Notes: a model not told the origin generated them from the letters alone. Positions 1-9,466 are shown, numbered from the stretch's first letter. The stretch: 64,000 nt of DNA from Cytobacillus depressus (GCF_008923245.1 NZ_WBOS01000004.1:248001-312000); one strand, 5' to 3'. Made by a program: numbers and translations.

Positions 1-22
1 AGTAAATAACAAGGGGAAATAA

Positions 23-2251
23 ATGACAACAACCAAAACATACATCAAAGAATGGCAGCAAGCCTTACAACAAGAGATTAACCACTTAAAAAAGTTTGGC
101 GGAAGCCGTTATTCAGTTATAAATGGAAGGCTGTTATCAAACGACGGCCCGTATAGCTATTATTTTGATACAGCCATCTCATTAAGGATACCCGTTGGTT
201 CCTCCATAAAATTGGAATGGGGAACGATGAAAAGTAGTGGGAAGGTGCTTTCCTCTGAGGGTAGGGGAATCATTCTTGCCTTAGAGCAAAACTTTGGCGA
301 TCTCATTCCAGATGCTTATCTGCTGCATGATCCGTGGGAACTACTTGAGCAATTAATCGAGCGCCTAGATGAGATCAAAAAAAGCAAGCAGAAGCGGCTG
401 CGAGTGCAAAGACTGATGAATCCTTCTATGGAAACGAAACATCCTGAAGAGAAGATCAAGAGCAGTGTCCATGAATTGGTTTTGCGGTCCAAATACAATC
501 CGGCCACTTTCGTCTGGGGGCCCCCGGGTACCGGCAAAACATACACATTGGCCAGAACTGCGGCTAATAAATATTTTCAGAAGAAAAAAGTGTTGATTTT
601 GTCGCATAGCAATCAAGCGGTCGATGTGTTGATGAGTGAAGTGACTGATTTTATTAAAAAGAAAAAAAGATTACGTGAAGGGGATGTTCTCCGCTACGGA
701 GGGAACAGTAGGGAAACTCTATCAGCCCATCACGAAATTACAACAAATTTGCTGATTGAAAAGCAGGACCCGCTCCTTGCTCAGGATAGAGAGAGATTAG
801 TTGAAGAAAGGCGCCACTTAAAGCAAGACTTGGCTCATTCTTTCAGTAAACGAGATTCGGATCATCTGCTGGAACTGGAAACAAAAATTACTAGGATCCT
901 GGAAAAGGTCCGGAAGAAAGAATTGGAATTAGTCAAAGATGCATTCATTGTCGGCACGACGCTGGCAAAGGCGGCTAGCGATAGCGCGATTTATGAACAG
1001 GGTTATGACCTCGTCATCCTCGATGAAGCAAGTATGGCTTATGTACCACAGGCAGCTTTTGCCGCAGCCTTGGGAAAGCGAGTCATTATTTGCGGTGACT
1101 TCAAACAGTTGCCTCCAATTGCTTCGAGCCGGGACCCACTTGTGGCCAAATGGCTGAAAGAGGATGTGTTCCATAAGGCTGGAGTTGTCGATTGGCTGAA
1201 TGATGAGAAGCTTCATCCCCATCTTTTTTTATTAAAAGAACAGCGGCGGATGCACCCGGATATTTCAGCTTTTACGAATCGCTACATTTATCATTCGCTC
1301 GTGGGCGATCACGAAAGTGTTAATAAAAGCAGAAATAAAATCACAAGCCTTGCTCCATTTAAAGAGCGAGCGGCTGTGCTTGTCGATTCGAGTTTCACAG
1401 GTCTACATTGTATTAGCGATAAAACAACGAATTCGCGATTCAATCTTTTGCAGCTGCTCATGTCCTTTCAATTAATTCATGAAGCATACGTAGGTGGAGC
1501 GAAATCGATCGGGTATGTCACCCCATATCGTGCTCAAGCGAATCTCATGGAGATGCTTCTTGAAGAGATCTATGAGGAAGAGCGCAGCCAAGCGGATATC
1601 ATTGCGGCGACAGTCCATCGATTCCAGGGAAGTGAACGGGATGTGATGATCTTTGATACGGTTGATAGTGCCCCTCAAGATCGGGCGGGTATGCTACTAA
1701 CAGGCAAAGAAAGTGAACGTTTGATTAATGTCGCTATCACAAGAACGAAAGGAAAATTTCTTCACGTCAGCAACAGAGATTTTATCGAAAAGCATGTTTA
1801 TCCAAGAAAAACGCTGCGCCAACTCGTTGACCATCAAGTAAGGAACAAACAAGCGGTCACAACAAAAGAAATAGGTTCATGGATTCACAATCAACATCCA
1901 AAATTAAGGTGGATGCATGCACGAAAATTGGAAGCTGTTTTTAAGGATCTAAGTTCGGCAAAGTCATCGATTACTATCTCCTTGCCAGAGAGAAGCAAAT
2001 TATCTGAAGAATGGACAAGGCAGTTATTAAATAGAGGAAAACAAGTAAAATTAACCGTTATTTCGCATCAACAGTGGAGCGAGTGTGATGTCTGGCTGGA
2101 AGAGAGCTTTCCATTTCCGTTTGTGATTATTGACGAGAAAGTTTTATGGCTCGGACTTCCGCTCGAAGGCGCTAGAGGAATCCAGCCCCCTTATGTAGCA
2201 GCTAGACTTCGTTCGAATAAAGTGTGTGAATACTTGTTAAAACAAATTTAG
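23..2251 (+). CDS. Superfamily 1 (UPF1/DNA2-like) helicase, AAA domain protein
   Basis: 742 residues. A Walker A motif GPPGTGKT lies at residues 166-173 and a Walker B LVILDEAS near residues 330-336. Further SF1 motifs follow: GDFKQLPP, EQRRMHP, TVHRFQGSERD and NVAITRTKGK, so both RecA-like lobes look complete. This motif set is that of the UPF1/DNA2-like group of ATP-dependent 5'-3' helicases. Residues 200-310 hold a charged, probably coiled-coil insertion between motifs Ia and II. The C-terminal ~120 residues after the helicase core resemble a non-catalytic PLD-like domain, which is inference. The start is ATG after AAGGGGAAATA. The gene stands alone and is followed by a terminator. The nucleic-acid substrate and cellular role are unknown. 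Confidence 0.88.
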   Translation: MTTTKTYIKEWQQALQQEINHLKKFGGSRYSVINGRLLSNDGPYSYYFDTAISLRIPVGSSIKLEWGTMKSSGKVLSSEGRGIILALEQNFGDLIPDAYLLHDPWELLEQLIERLDEIKKSKQKRLRVQRLMNPSMETKHPEEKIKSSVHELVLRSKYNPATFVWGPPGTGKTYTLARTAANKYFQKKKVLILSHSNQAVDVLMSEVTDFIKKKKRLREGDVLRYGGNSRETLSAHHEITTNLLIEKQDPLLAQDRERLVEERRHLKQDLAHSFSKRDSDHLLELETKITRILEKVRKKELELVKDAFIVGTTLAKAASDSAIYEQGYDLVILDEASMAYVPQAAFAAALGKRVIICGDFKQLPPIASSRDPLVAKWLKEDVFHKAGVVDWLNDEKLHPHLFLLKEQRRMHPDISAFTNRYIYHSLVGDHESVNKSRNKITSLAPFKERAAVLVDSSFTGLHCISDKTTNSRFNLLQLLMSFQLIHEAYVGGAKSIGYVTPYRAQANLMEMLLEEIYEEERSQADIIAATVHRFQGSERDVMIFDTVDSAPQDRAGMLLTGKESERLINVAITRTKGKFLHVSNRDFIEKHVYPRKTLRQLVDHQVRNKQAVTTKEIGSWIHNQHPKLRWMHARKLEAVFKDLSSAKSSITISLPERSKLSEEWTRQLLNRGKQVKLTVISHQQWSECDVWLEESFPFPFVIIDEKVLWLGLPLEGARGIQPPYVAARLRSNKVCEYLLKQI

Positions 2252-2265
2252 GTAAGATGGTTACG

Positions 2266-2325
2266 AAGGTGTCATGCTCTACTGCAGTAATTCTTTAATA
2301 CTGTGGGGAGCTGGCACCTTTTTTT
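2266..2325 (+). terminator. Rho-independent terminator of the helicase gene
   Basis: AAGGTGTCA at 2266-2274 pairs with TGGCACCTT at 2312-2320 (one G-U pair). An inner GCTC/GAGC stem extends it and a run of seven T follows. Confidence 0.8.
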
Positions 2326-2364
2326 CAAACAAATTTCTTGAAAATAAACCAATTTATCGATATG

Positions 2365-2377
2365 GTTAGCATACTAA
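2365..2377. promoter_or_regulatory. Probable MarR operator, copy 1
   Basis: The 13-mer GTTAGCATACTAA lies upstream of the marR-type gene. Its core TTAG-CATA-CTAA is an imperfect palindrome (10 of 12 positions symmetric). The identical 13-mer recurs upstream of the neighbouring oxidoreductase gene at 2845-2857. It is placed for autoregulation by the MarR protein; binding is inferred. Confidence 0.6.
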
Positions 2378-2405
2378 CTAGTTACTGCTGAAAGAAGGTA
2401 TGCTT

Positions 2406-2822
2406 TTGATTGAGGATGAAATTCGGGAAATTCTTGATGAAATATCAACGAAAAAGCGTAGGAATTATTCGGAAATGTTGCGTCAACTCGGTCTTCATAT
2501 CGGTCAAGATCAGTTATTATGCCGATTATGGAAAGAGGATGGCGTTACACAGATCCAGTTAAGTGAACGTTTGAGTTGTGAGCCTCCAACTGTTGCAAAT
2601 ATGGTAAAAGCATTGGAAAACTACGGTTTAATCTATCGAGAACGTGATAAATTAGATGCTAGAGTTAACAGAGTCTATTTAACACCGAAGGGTCAAGACC
2701 TAAAAGAGCCAATTGAAAAAGTGTGGAGAAAGCAGCAGGATAAGTTATTGGATGGAATGTCAACCGAGGAGCTTTTAATATTAAAAAAACTCTTGAACAA
2801 AATGGCTGAGAATTTATCATAA
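2406..2822 (+). CDS. MarR family winged-helix transcriptional regulator
   Basis: 138 residues from TTG. The TTG at 2406 sits 7 nt after AAAGAAGG, while an in-frame ATG at 2400 is only one base from that ribosome binding site, so TTG is preferred. The middle of the protein reads as a MarR winged helix (TQIQLSERLSCEPPTVANMVKALEN, then the wing around RERDKLDARVNRVYLT and LTPKGQDL). Helical arms at both ends would form the dimer interface. Such proteins usually repress neighbouring genes and release DNA on binding a small phenolic or lipophilic ligand or on cysteine oxidation. The shared 13-bp motif before this gene and the next one suggests it represses itself and the luciferase-like oxidoreductase. 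The ligand is unknown. Confidence 0.9.
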   Translation: MIEDEIREILDEISTKKRRNYSEMLRQLGLHIGQDQLLCRLWKEDGVTQIQLSERLSCEPPTVANMVKALENYGLIYRERDKLDARVNRVYLTPKGQDLKEPIEKVWRKQQDKLLDGMSTEELLILKKLLNKMAENLS

Positions 2823-2844
2823 GCTCAGCTTTTTCAAGAAAAAC

Positions 2845-2857
2845 GTTAGCATACTAA
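2845..2857. promoter_or_regulatory. Probable MarR operator, copy 2
   Basis: A second exact copy of GTTAGCATACTAA lies 65-78 nt before the oxidoreductase start. It links that gene to the adjacent MarR regulator. Confidence 0.6.
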
Positions 2858-2922
2858 TGAATTTCCGGATAATAAAGAGCGTAAATAATAAGTTCACAAC
2901 CCGATTGGAAGGATGTTAAAAA

Positions 2923-3915
2923 ATGCGTTTAAGTATATTAGACCAAGCCCCTATTACGATGGGAAATAAGGCTGCAGATGCTTTGAAAAAGGCAGAACAA
3001 TTGGCCATTTTAGGCGATGAATTAGGTTATCATCGAATGTGGATGGCAGAACATCATGCAACCAATACTTTTGCCAGTTCAGCTCCGGAAGTGGCAACAG
3101 CACACTTAGCTGCTAAAACAAGAAATATTCGGGTCGGTACTGGGGGAGTAATGATGATGCATTATTCTCCATTAAAGCTAGCTGAGGTGTTTAAAACGTT
3201 AAGTGCATTTTCACCGGGCAGAATTGATTTTGGTGTCGGTCGAGCTCCGGGTGGGGATCAGCGCTCCATCTATGCTTTATCGGAGGGGCGACAGCCGCTG
3301 ATGCATAATATGTATGAAAAATTTGATACGGCATTGCAGTTAATCAATGATGAAGTACCTATAGATGACTTATATAATCAAACCATTGCCACACCATCCC
3401 GAGTCGTTTTACCGGAGGCTTGGCTGTTGGGCTCGACTGGTAATAGTGCTATTCAGGCAGGGGTAAGGGGAGTTGGCTATTCATTTGCACAGTTTTTTAA
3501 TGGGGAGATGACTAAGGAGATCTTGGATTTATACAAAAAGAATTTTCAACCCTCAGCTTTTATGGAGAAACCGGAAATCAATGTTTCCTATATGGTGACA
3601 ACAGCCGAAACAAAAGAAGAGGCGGAATTCGAAGCAAAGCCTCAAGATATTTGGCGCTTACTTTTTATGAAGGGCAGAATTGCACCACTTTTGACACCTG
3701 AGGAGGCCCGTGATTATCCATTGACGGAAATGGATCGCATGACCATTCAAGAAAATCGTAAAATCCATTTAGTTGGGGATGCAAAAGAAATCGCAACATT
3801 GCTGCAAAAAGAACAAGAGCAATACGGATTTGATGAAGCGATGATTGTCAGTATTCCCCATTCACAAGAGAAACGTCTGGTTGTTTACCGATTATTGGCT
3901 CGGGAATTATTGTAA
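2923..3915 (+). CDS. LLM-class flavin-dependent oxidoreductase (luciferase-like monooxygenase, MsnO8 type)
   Basis: 330 residues. The N-terminus (SILDQAPI) and the segments MWMAEHHA, RVGTGGVMMMHYSP and DFGVGRAPGG are typical of single-component luciferase-like TIM-barrel monooxygenases of the MsnO8 group. These use reduced flavin supplied by a separate reductase to oxidise small organic substrates; the reaction here is not predictable. The length is normal for the family. The ATG follows GGAAGG. The gene is about 100 nt downstream of the MarR gene and shares its operator motif, so it is probably induced when the regulator senses its ligand. This is a common arrangement for electrophile or antibiotic responses. 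Confidence 0.88.
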   Translation: MRLSILDQAPITMGNKAADALKKAEQLAILGDELGYHRMWMAEHHATNTFASSAPEVATAHLAAKTRNIRVGTGGVMMMHYSPLKLAEVFKTLSAFSPGRIDFGVGRAPGGDQRSIYALSEGRQPLMHNMYEKFDTALQLINDEVPIDDLYNQTIATPSRVVLPEAWLLGSTGNSAIQAGVRGVGYSFAQFFNGEMTKEILDLYKKNFQPSAFMEKPEINVSYMVTTAETKEEAEFEAKPQDIWRLLFMKGRIAPLLTPEEARDYPLTEMDRMTIQENRKIHLVGDAKEIATLLQKEQEQYGFDEAMIVSIPHSQEKRLVVYRLLARELL

Positions 3916-4077
3916 GAGAAAACTGGATATTAATGTTGAAATATTTATGAGATGGTGAAGGCAAATTATTGGCTATTGGTGAAATTTTGATAGATAAATG
4001 TTTGAGTAAATTAAGCGATTAATTTTTAATGGTTATACTAAAAATATATATGAGTAAGATAAGTAAGGAGCGACAAG

Positions 4078-4401
4078 ATGCCGCGAAGGTCCGCACAAAC
4101 AAATGAAGCGACGGATAAGGAAAATATTATTCATTTGCCAAATAATGAACAAAACAAAGATGAAGTTGGTAACCTTTCTCGTATGTTAGCAGCAGTGTTA
4201 GATTATCTGTCAGATGAAGAAGTAGAGGAGATAGATGTCCAATACATTTTGGAAAAGACGGAAGGTCTTCGTGAATGGTGGAATCTATATCGAGAAAGCA
4301 ACAGGAAACTAATTGAGGAAGAAATTAGAGAATCTTTAGGTGAACTGTCTTTGGAAGAACTTCAAAGGATCCGTGAACAGATAAAAGAAAAACAGGATTG
4401 A
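4078..4401 (+). CDS. Uncharacterised small acidic protein
   Basis: 107 residues, not recognised. The ATG follows AAGGAGCGACAAG, a good ribosome binding site. The first ~30 residues are polar and probably disordered. The rest is strongly charged, glutamate-rich and predicted helical (for example LSDEEVEEIDVQYILEKTEGL and EELQRIREQIKEKQ). It has no signal peptide, membrane segment or cysteines. The composition suggests a small soluble helical-bundle or adaptor protein. It lies 90 nt before a DUF1292 gene and may be cotranscribed with it. No function is assigned. Confidence 0.7.
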   Translation: MPRRSAQTNEATDKENIIHLPNNEQNKDEVGNLSRMLAAVLDYLSDEEVEEIDVQYILEKTEGLREWWNLYRESNRKLIEEEIRESLGELSLEELQRIREQIKEKQD

Positions 4402-4493
4402 ATGTACAGCAGTTAAATTAACCTAATGGCAAACAAAATTGTTTGAAGGAATCGTTACAAAAAACATATTTAATAAAGGAGAGGGGCTATCTC

Positions 4494-4748
4494 ATGGAAA
4501 ACATTGAAGTAGGCGAAATCATTACAAATGACCAGGGCGAGGATATTGAAGTGCTGGCAGTGGTAAATTTGGAAGGGACAAAATACGTTGCACTCGGATT
4601 TGTAGAGGATCTTCAAGCAGAAACTGAGGAAGACATTGATATTTTCTTTTTAAAGCTCAACCAGGATGGAAATTTCACAGCCATTGAAAGCGATGAGGAA
4701 TTCGACAGAGTTTCTTCAGCCTTTGATGAAATAATGCAAGAAGACTAA
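4494..4748 (+). CDS. DUF1292 domain protein
   Basis: 84 residues. The frame is open upstream to 4443, but ATG 4494 has a clear AAAGGAGAGGGG site and yields the normal family length, so the shorter start is chosen. The sequence is acidic, with the beta-strand pattern of DUF1292 (ITNDQGEDIEVLAVV, then KYVALGFVED, then a ...DIFFLKLNQDG... strand), and it ends in a short helix. Members are small cytosolic Firmicutes proteins without an assigned role, often near yrzL/yrrK-type genes. No catalytic motif is visible. Confidence 0.8.
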   Translation: MENIEVGEIITNDQGEDIEVLAVVNLEGTKYVALGFVEDLQAETEEDIDIFFLKLNQDGNFTAIESDEEFDRVSSAFDEIMQED

Positions 4749-5058
4749 TACTTTACACGATAACAAAAAACCTTGCTTTCCTTAAAAAGACAGCCAGCTA
4801 ATTATATTACGCTAATAATAGCGAGCATTCGATGTCCTAGGGCAGAGAGTGCTTTTTTTCATGCTTCGTTTTCATTGGCGACAATCTTTATTTACTTACT
4901 AACCAAAAGTCATACTTAGATGTCTGAAAATCTTTTTTTCGAAAATAGATGAACACTTCACGTTTGGTAAATCGAGGCATTCATGGTTAAATAGATTGTA
5001 AGTAAATATCTGACAATTTCAAATTCATTCGAGAGTTAACTCAAGTAGGAGGAAGTAT

Positions 5059-6267
5059 ATGATTAAGGAAAGGCTTTGGACGAAGGACTTTATTATCGTT
5101 TCTTTGATCAATTTTTTATTAACGCTTGTATTTTTTTCATTGATTGTGACGATTGCTCCTTATGCTGTTGAAAAATTCGATGCCTCAACAAGTGTAGCAG
5201 GGCTCGTATCAAGCATTTTTGTAATTGGCGTTTTGATTGGGCGGTTAGTAACAGGGCGTAAGATTCAAGATGCAGGAAGTAAGAAAATTTTATTTACGGG
5301 TTTGATTTTATTTATTATCACAACCGCTTTATATTTTACTGCCATTCATTTACCGATATTGTTACTGAATAGATTCCTTCATGGATTCGCTCTTGGGGTT
5401 GCTAGTACGGCTGTGGGAACGATTATTGCCCAAATTATTCCAAAAAATAGGCGTGGTGAAGGAATTGGCTATTATAGTTTGAGCACTATTTTAGCTTCTG
5501 CCATTGGCCCGTTAGTGGGAATTCAATTCACACAATATGGGGATTATTCAATGGTTTTTATATTTAATCTAATATTATCTTTCCTTTGTCTATTAATATC
5601 TTTCACTCTGAAAATACCTGTTTTTCAATCTATAAAGGAAAATCCCGAAAAAGCTGATCATGGCTTTAAAATTTCTAATTTCCTTGAACCAATGGCGATA
5701 CCCATTTCTATTGTTGGACTTGTCATTGGCTTTTGTTATTCAGGTGTGATGTCATTTCTTACTTTTTACACAAAGGAAATTCAATTAGTTGAGGCTGGGA
5801 GCTTCTTCTTCCTTGTATATGCCATCATTATCATTCTTTCAAGGCCTTTTACAGGAAGATTAATGGATTTAAAAGGGGCAAATATTGTTGTTTATCCTTG
5901 TCTCATCATTTTTTCAGCAGGAATGGTTCTATTTAGCCAAGCGCACAGTGGATTCGTTTTACTATTGGCGGGTGCACTTATTGGCTTAGGTTATGGGAAC
6001 TTTAATTCTATTGCTCAAGCAACAGCTATAAAAGTCACTGCGTCTCATCGCTTAGGTTTAGCTACATCAACCTATTTTATTTTATATGATGTAGGGCTTG
6101 GAACCGGACCTTATTTGCTTGGATTCCTTGCTCCGATATTTGGCTACCGTGGTCTTTTTTTGGCGATTGCCTTCGTAGCCTTATTATCGATTGTTCTTTA
6201 TTACTATCTGTATGGAAGAAAGGAAAGAGAGATCTACCAAAGCATTGCGGATAGAACTGCTTTGTAG
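5059..6267 (+). CDS. MFS transporter (12 TM, drug/metabolite efflux type)
   Basis: 402 residues with about 12 hydrophobic segments. The MFS loop 2-3 signature appears as GRLVTGRKIQDAGSK near residues 60-75, and an MFS motif C-like GPLVGIQF lies in TM5. The protein belongs to the MFS_1 group of proton-coupled exporters. AGGAGG lies just before the ATG. About 310 nt without a recognisable gene precede it. The substrate cannot be told. Its base composition is AT-rich like its surroundings. The next gene, another MFS protein, starts 80 nt later with its own ribosome binding site, so the two may be transcribed together. Confidence 0.85.
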   Translation: MIKERLWTKDFIIVSLINFLLTLVFFSLIVTIAPYAVEKFDASTSVAGLVSSIFVIGVLIGRLVTGRKIQDAGSKKILFTGLILFIITTALYFTAIHLPILLLNRFLHGFALGVASTAVGTIIAQIIPKNRRGEGIGYYSLSTILASAIGPLVGIQFTQYGDYSMVFIFNLILSFLCLLISFTLKIPVFQSIKENPEKADHGFKISNFLEPMAIPISIVGLVIGFCYSGVMSFLTFYTKEIQLVEAGSFFFLVYAIIIILSRPFTGRLMDLKGANIVVYPCLIIFSAGMVLFSQAHSGFVLLLAGALIGLGYGNFNSIAQATAIKVTASHRLGLATSTYFILYDVGLGTGPYLLGFLAPIFGYRGLFLAIAFVALLSIVLYYYLYGRKEREIYQSIADRTAL

Positions 6268-6347
6268 GAATTTAATACTTAGAATCGGCTGACTCAATAG
6301 TTACGTTTTTATTCATCGAATAAATAAATCTAAGAAGGTGTATATAA

Positions 6348-7634
6348 GTGTTGGCGAAAGAATTAGATTCTACTGAGTATGATATAGAGTCACCCGAAAA
6401 GTTAAGAAAGTTATATAAACGAGTGTTATTTGTTGTCAGTCTATCACAAATTTTTGGTGGGGCAGGACTTGCGGCAGGTGTGACGGTAGGGGCTCTTTTG
6501 GCTCAACAAATGCTGGGAACGGATGCCTATGCAGGTATTCCTTCGGCTTTATTAACTTTTGGGTCAGCAGGAGCAGCTTTAATCGTAGGAAGGCTTTCTC
6601 AAAGGTATGGACGACGTACAGGTTTATCGACAGGTTTTATGGTTGGTGGACTGGGAGCCATTGGGGTTGTGGTAGCTGCGATGATGAATAGTGTGATCCT
6701 TTTATTTGCATCTCTCTTAATCTATGGTTCAGGAACGGCGACAAATTTGCAAGCTCGTTATGCGGGAACGGACTTAGCTGACAAGAAGCAACGAGCAAAA
6801 GCCATAAGTACGACGATGATGATGACAACATTTGGAGCGGTTGCTGGTCCGAATTTAGTAGGAATTATGGGGGATTTTGCTGTTTCCATTGGTGTACCAG
6901 CTCTTGCCGGACCATTTATTTTAGGGGCTGCAGCCTTTAGCTTGGCAGGCCTTGTCCTTTTTATCATGTTGCGTCCTGATCCATTAGAGATTGCCAAAAG
7001 GATTGCCATTTTTAAACAAGCAAATGGGCATGAAAAGAAAACAGATTCCTTAAACAAAGGAAGTAATAAAAGTGGTCTTATGGTTGGTGCCACCGTTATG
7101 GTTTTAACTCAAATAGTTATGGTTGCCGTTATGACGATGACACCAGTCCATATGAAACATCATGGGCATAGTTTATCTGATGTGGGAATTGTGATCGGAT
7201 TTCATATAGGTGCCATGTATCTTCCTTCACTTGTAACGGGGATCCTTGTTGATAAAATCGGCCGAACAGCTATGAGCATTGCTTCGGGTGTTACACTGTT
7301 ATTCGCTAGTTTATTAGCAGCATTTGCACCAGGTGATTCCATGATTTTATTAGTTATTGCTCTTTCTTTACTTGGATTGGGCTGGAATTTCGGCTTAATT
7401 AGTGGTACTGCTCAAATTGTTGATTCTACAGAGCCATCAACACGTGCAAAAACTCAAGGAACGCTAGATGTCTGTGTTGCTTTAGCAGGAGCTTCTGGGG
7501 GAGCTCTTTCAGGTATGGTCGTAGCGAGTACAAGTTATACTATTTTATCTTTAAGTGGAGGGCTTTTATCACTAGTTCTTATCCCTGTTGTGATTTGGTA
7601 TCGCTGGAATAAGCATCATGAGGGTTTAATATAA
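6348..7634 (+). CDS. MFS transporter
   Basis: 428 residues. The start is GTG, 7 nt after AAGAAGGTG, with a TTG directly next as an alternative. A soluble N-terminal tail of about 25 residues precedes ~12 membrane segments. The loop 2-3 signature is GRLSQRYGRRTG (residues ~84-95), and a similar charged loop DKIGRTA occurs in the second half. A hydrophilic central loop (residues ~222-245) separates the two six-helix halves. It is not closely similar to the preceding MFS gene, so this is a neighbouring pair rather than an obvious tandem duplication. The substrate is unknown; efflux is likely given the family. Confidence 0.85.
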   Translation: MLAKELDSTEYDIESPEKLRKLYKRVLFVVSLSQIFGGAGLAAGVTVGALLAQQMLGTDAYAGIPSALLTFGSAGAALIVGRLSQRYGRRTGLSTGFMVGGLGAIGVVVAAMMNSVILLFASLLIYGSGTATNLQARYAGTDLADKKQRAKAISTTMMMTTFGAVAGPNLVGIMGDFAVSIGVPALAGPFILGAAAFSLAGLVLFIMLRPDPLEIAKRIAIFKQANGHEKKTDSLNKGSNKSGLMVGATVMVLTQIVMVAVMTMTPVHMKHHGHSLSDVGIVIGFHIGAMYLPSLVTGILVDKIGRTAMSIASGVTLLFASLLAAFAPGDSMILLVIALSLLGLGWNFGLISGTAQIVDSTEPSTRAKTQGTLDVCVALAGASGGALSGMVVASTSYTILSLSGGLLSLVLIPVVIWYRWNKHHEGLI

Positions 7635-7790
7635 ATAACCCCTTCTAAAAATTCACTGTAAAGCAAACGGTGTGGATTTATTGCTATCTTTTGAAGTTAT
7701 TTACGACTTGCCGAATCTCGATATCTAAATACATCCGGAAATTTTAAAGCAATATATGCCTTCGTCAAAAATGATCAGGGGAGGAAACAA

Positions 7791-7856
7791 ATGACAACCA
7801 ATACTATTGATGGGGAAAGAGCAACTTTCGGTACTTTCGGTGGTTCATTCACATGA
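7791..7856 (+). pseudogene. 21-codon ORF, possible leftover N-terminus of a lost gene
   Basis: An exceptionally good ribosome binding site (AGGGGAGG) precedes an ATG encoding MTTNTIDGERATFGTFGGSF plus one residue and a stop. The segment FGTFGGSF resembles the start of tryptophan synthase beta-type PLP enzymes (FGxFGGxxVPE). That similarity is short and could be chance. It may be the surviving 5' end of a deleted gene, or a genuine small peptide. It lies in the convergent space between the MFS gene and the acyl-CoA ligase. Confidence 0.3.
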
Positions 7857-7888
7857 TAAATTAATGAAAAGAAAAGGTCTTTAAAAAG

Positions 7889-7926
7889 AAACACCAAAGA
7901 AATTCGTAGGAATTTCTTTGGTGTTT
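7889..7926. terminator. Bidirectional terminator
   Basis: A perfect 17-bp stem (7889-7905 with 7910-7926) carries a 4-nt GTAG loop. A/T runs on both sides let it serve the plus-strand genes and the minus-strand acyl-CoA ligase. Confidence 0.9.
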
Positions 7927-7936
7927 TTCGGTACAA

Positions 7937-9466
7937 TCATTTATTTATAAATTGATTCCTTAATTGATTCTTTTGTATTTTTCCAATAGATGTTCTAGGG
8001 AAATCGTCGACAAAATTAATGATTTGAGGGACTTTAAAATAGGATAATTTCTCTTCACAGTATATTTTTATTTCATTTTCTGAAAGGTTTTGTCCTGATT
8101 TGATCATTATAAAAGCAGCAACAGATTCTTCTCTTAAATGATCAGGAACGGAGATTACTGCACAATCCTCTACATTTGGATGGTCACGGATGACATTTTC
8201 TATTTCAATTGAAGAAATGTTTTCACCTGCACGCTTAATCATATCTTTATTTCGATCCATAAACCAAATGTATCCACTTTTTTGATAATAACCGTTATCG
8301 CCAGTGTAAAGCCAACCATCTTTAATAGTCTCATTTGTTGCCTCTATATTTTTATAATACCCCCTCATTAAAGATGGAGATTTGATGATAATTTCTCCAG
8401 TTTGGTTCGGACCAAGTTCGATACCATTTTCATCTACAATTTTCACATCATGACCTAGTGCCGCTTTACCAATAGGGACAATTCCAGTTATTTCATCCTG
8501 AATTCTCTTATCATAACAAGGTGTAACAATGGAGGTTGTGATGGATTCTGTCATCCCATACCATTGGAATAAACGAATACCGAAACGAGATTCAAACTCT
8601 TCTAGTTCATTATATGTAACAAATAACCCATAACCTGCTTGCCTGAGGGTGTGATTTTTTTCGTTTGGATGAGAATCATTTTGTAAAAGCATCTTAATAA
8701 CAGTAGCGACTAGACTTGACTTTGTGGGTTGATAACGTTGAACGTCATCCCAAAATGTTGACGAGCTAAATTTTTTTAAAAGAACAATTGAGCAACCAAC
8801 GACGAGTGCAGCCATCGATGTGTAGTATTGGGAATTAACATGAAATAAAGGCAAAAAAATCAAATAGCGGTCAAATGGGGTTAACCACTGATTTCTTACT
8901 GAAGTCTCTCCAGCAAATATATAGTTCTCATGTGTAATTTCCGCACCTTTCGGCTTCGATGTTGTACCAGAAGTGTACATAATACAACAAACGTCTTTTG
9001 AACTAACATAATCAGAATGATTGTTTGTCGAGTAGTTGTTTAAAATTGTTAGCCAGTTATCTTTAACTACGTCTTTAAATAATAATTCTTTAGATTCTAC
9101 AACTTCTTTTATCTTATGTGTATACAGGGGGTGCTCACCAATAAATCCAACTGCATCGGAATGATCAATAAAATATTCTATTTCATATGATGTGGAGGCC
9201 GTATTAATAGGAACTAGAATAGCACCTATCGCCCCGCATCCAAACCAAAAATAATAAAATTCTGGTGAATTACTTAGCAATACAGCTATTTTGTCCCCCT
9301 TTTTAACACCTTTTGTTTTTAGATAGTGCGCAGTCTGATTGACTCGAAATAATAATTCTTCATACGTAATACATTGCTGTTGAAAGTATAGAAATATTTT
9401 TTTTGCATGCAGTTCTTTCTTTTCTTTTACTAACTCATATATCGTTTTATCTCCAGTTATAAGCAT
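7937..9466 (-). CDS. Acyl-CoA synthetase / AMP-dependent ligase (CaiC-like)
   Basis: 509 residues of the ANL adenylating superfamily. It activates a carboxylic acid to acyl-AMP and then acyl-CoA. Visible core motifs are YTSGTTSKPKG (P-loop, about residue 170), YGMTES (A5), YTGDNGYY (A7), the hinge region DRNKDMIKRAGENIS and the C-terminal catalytic lysine in PRTSIGKIQKNQLR. The start chosen is ATG 9466, 8 nt after AGGGGG; the frame is open 7 codons further. The general architecture resembles crotonobetaine/carnitine-CoA ligase and short/medium-chain ligases. The gene is divergent from the CoA-transferase operon and shares its upstream region, so it probably activates a related acid. No sigma-54 box was seen on its own strand. 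Confidence 0.87.
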   Translation of the reverse strand: MLITGDKTIYELVKEKKELHAKKIFLYFQQQCITYEELLFRVNQTAHYLKTKGVKKGDKIAVLLSNSPEFYYFWFGCGAIGAILVPINTASTSYEIEYFIDHSDAVGFIGEHPLYTHKIKEVVESKELLFKDVVKDNWLTILNNYSTNNHSDYVSSKDVCCIMYTSGTTSKPKGAEITHENYIFAGETSVRNQWLTPFDRYLIFLPLFHVNSQYYTSMAALVVGCSIVLLKKFSSSTFWDDVQRYQPTKSSLVATVIKMLLQNDSHPNEKNHTLRQAGYGLFVTYNELEEFESRFGIRLFQWYGMTESITTSIVTPCYDKRIQDEITGIVPIGKAALGHDVKIVDENGIELGPNQTGEIIIKSPSLMRGYYKNIEATNETIKDGWLYTGDNGYYQKSGYIWFMDRNKDMIKRAGENISSIEIENVIRDHPNVEDCAVISVPDHLREESVAAFIMIKSGQNLSENEIKIYCEEKLSYFKVPQIINFVDDFPRTSIGKIQKNQLRNQFINK

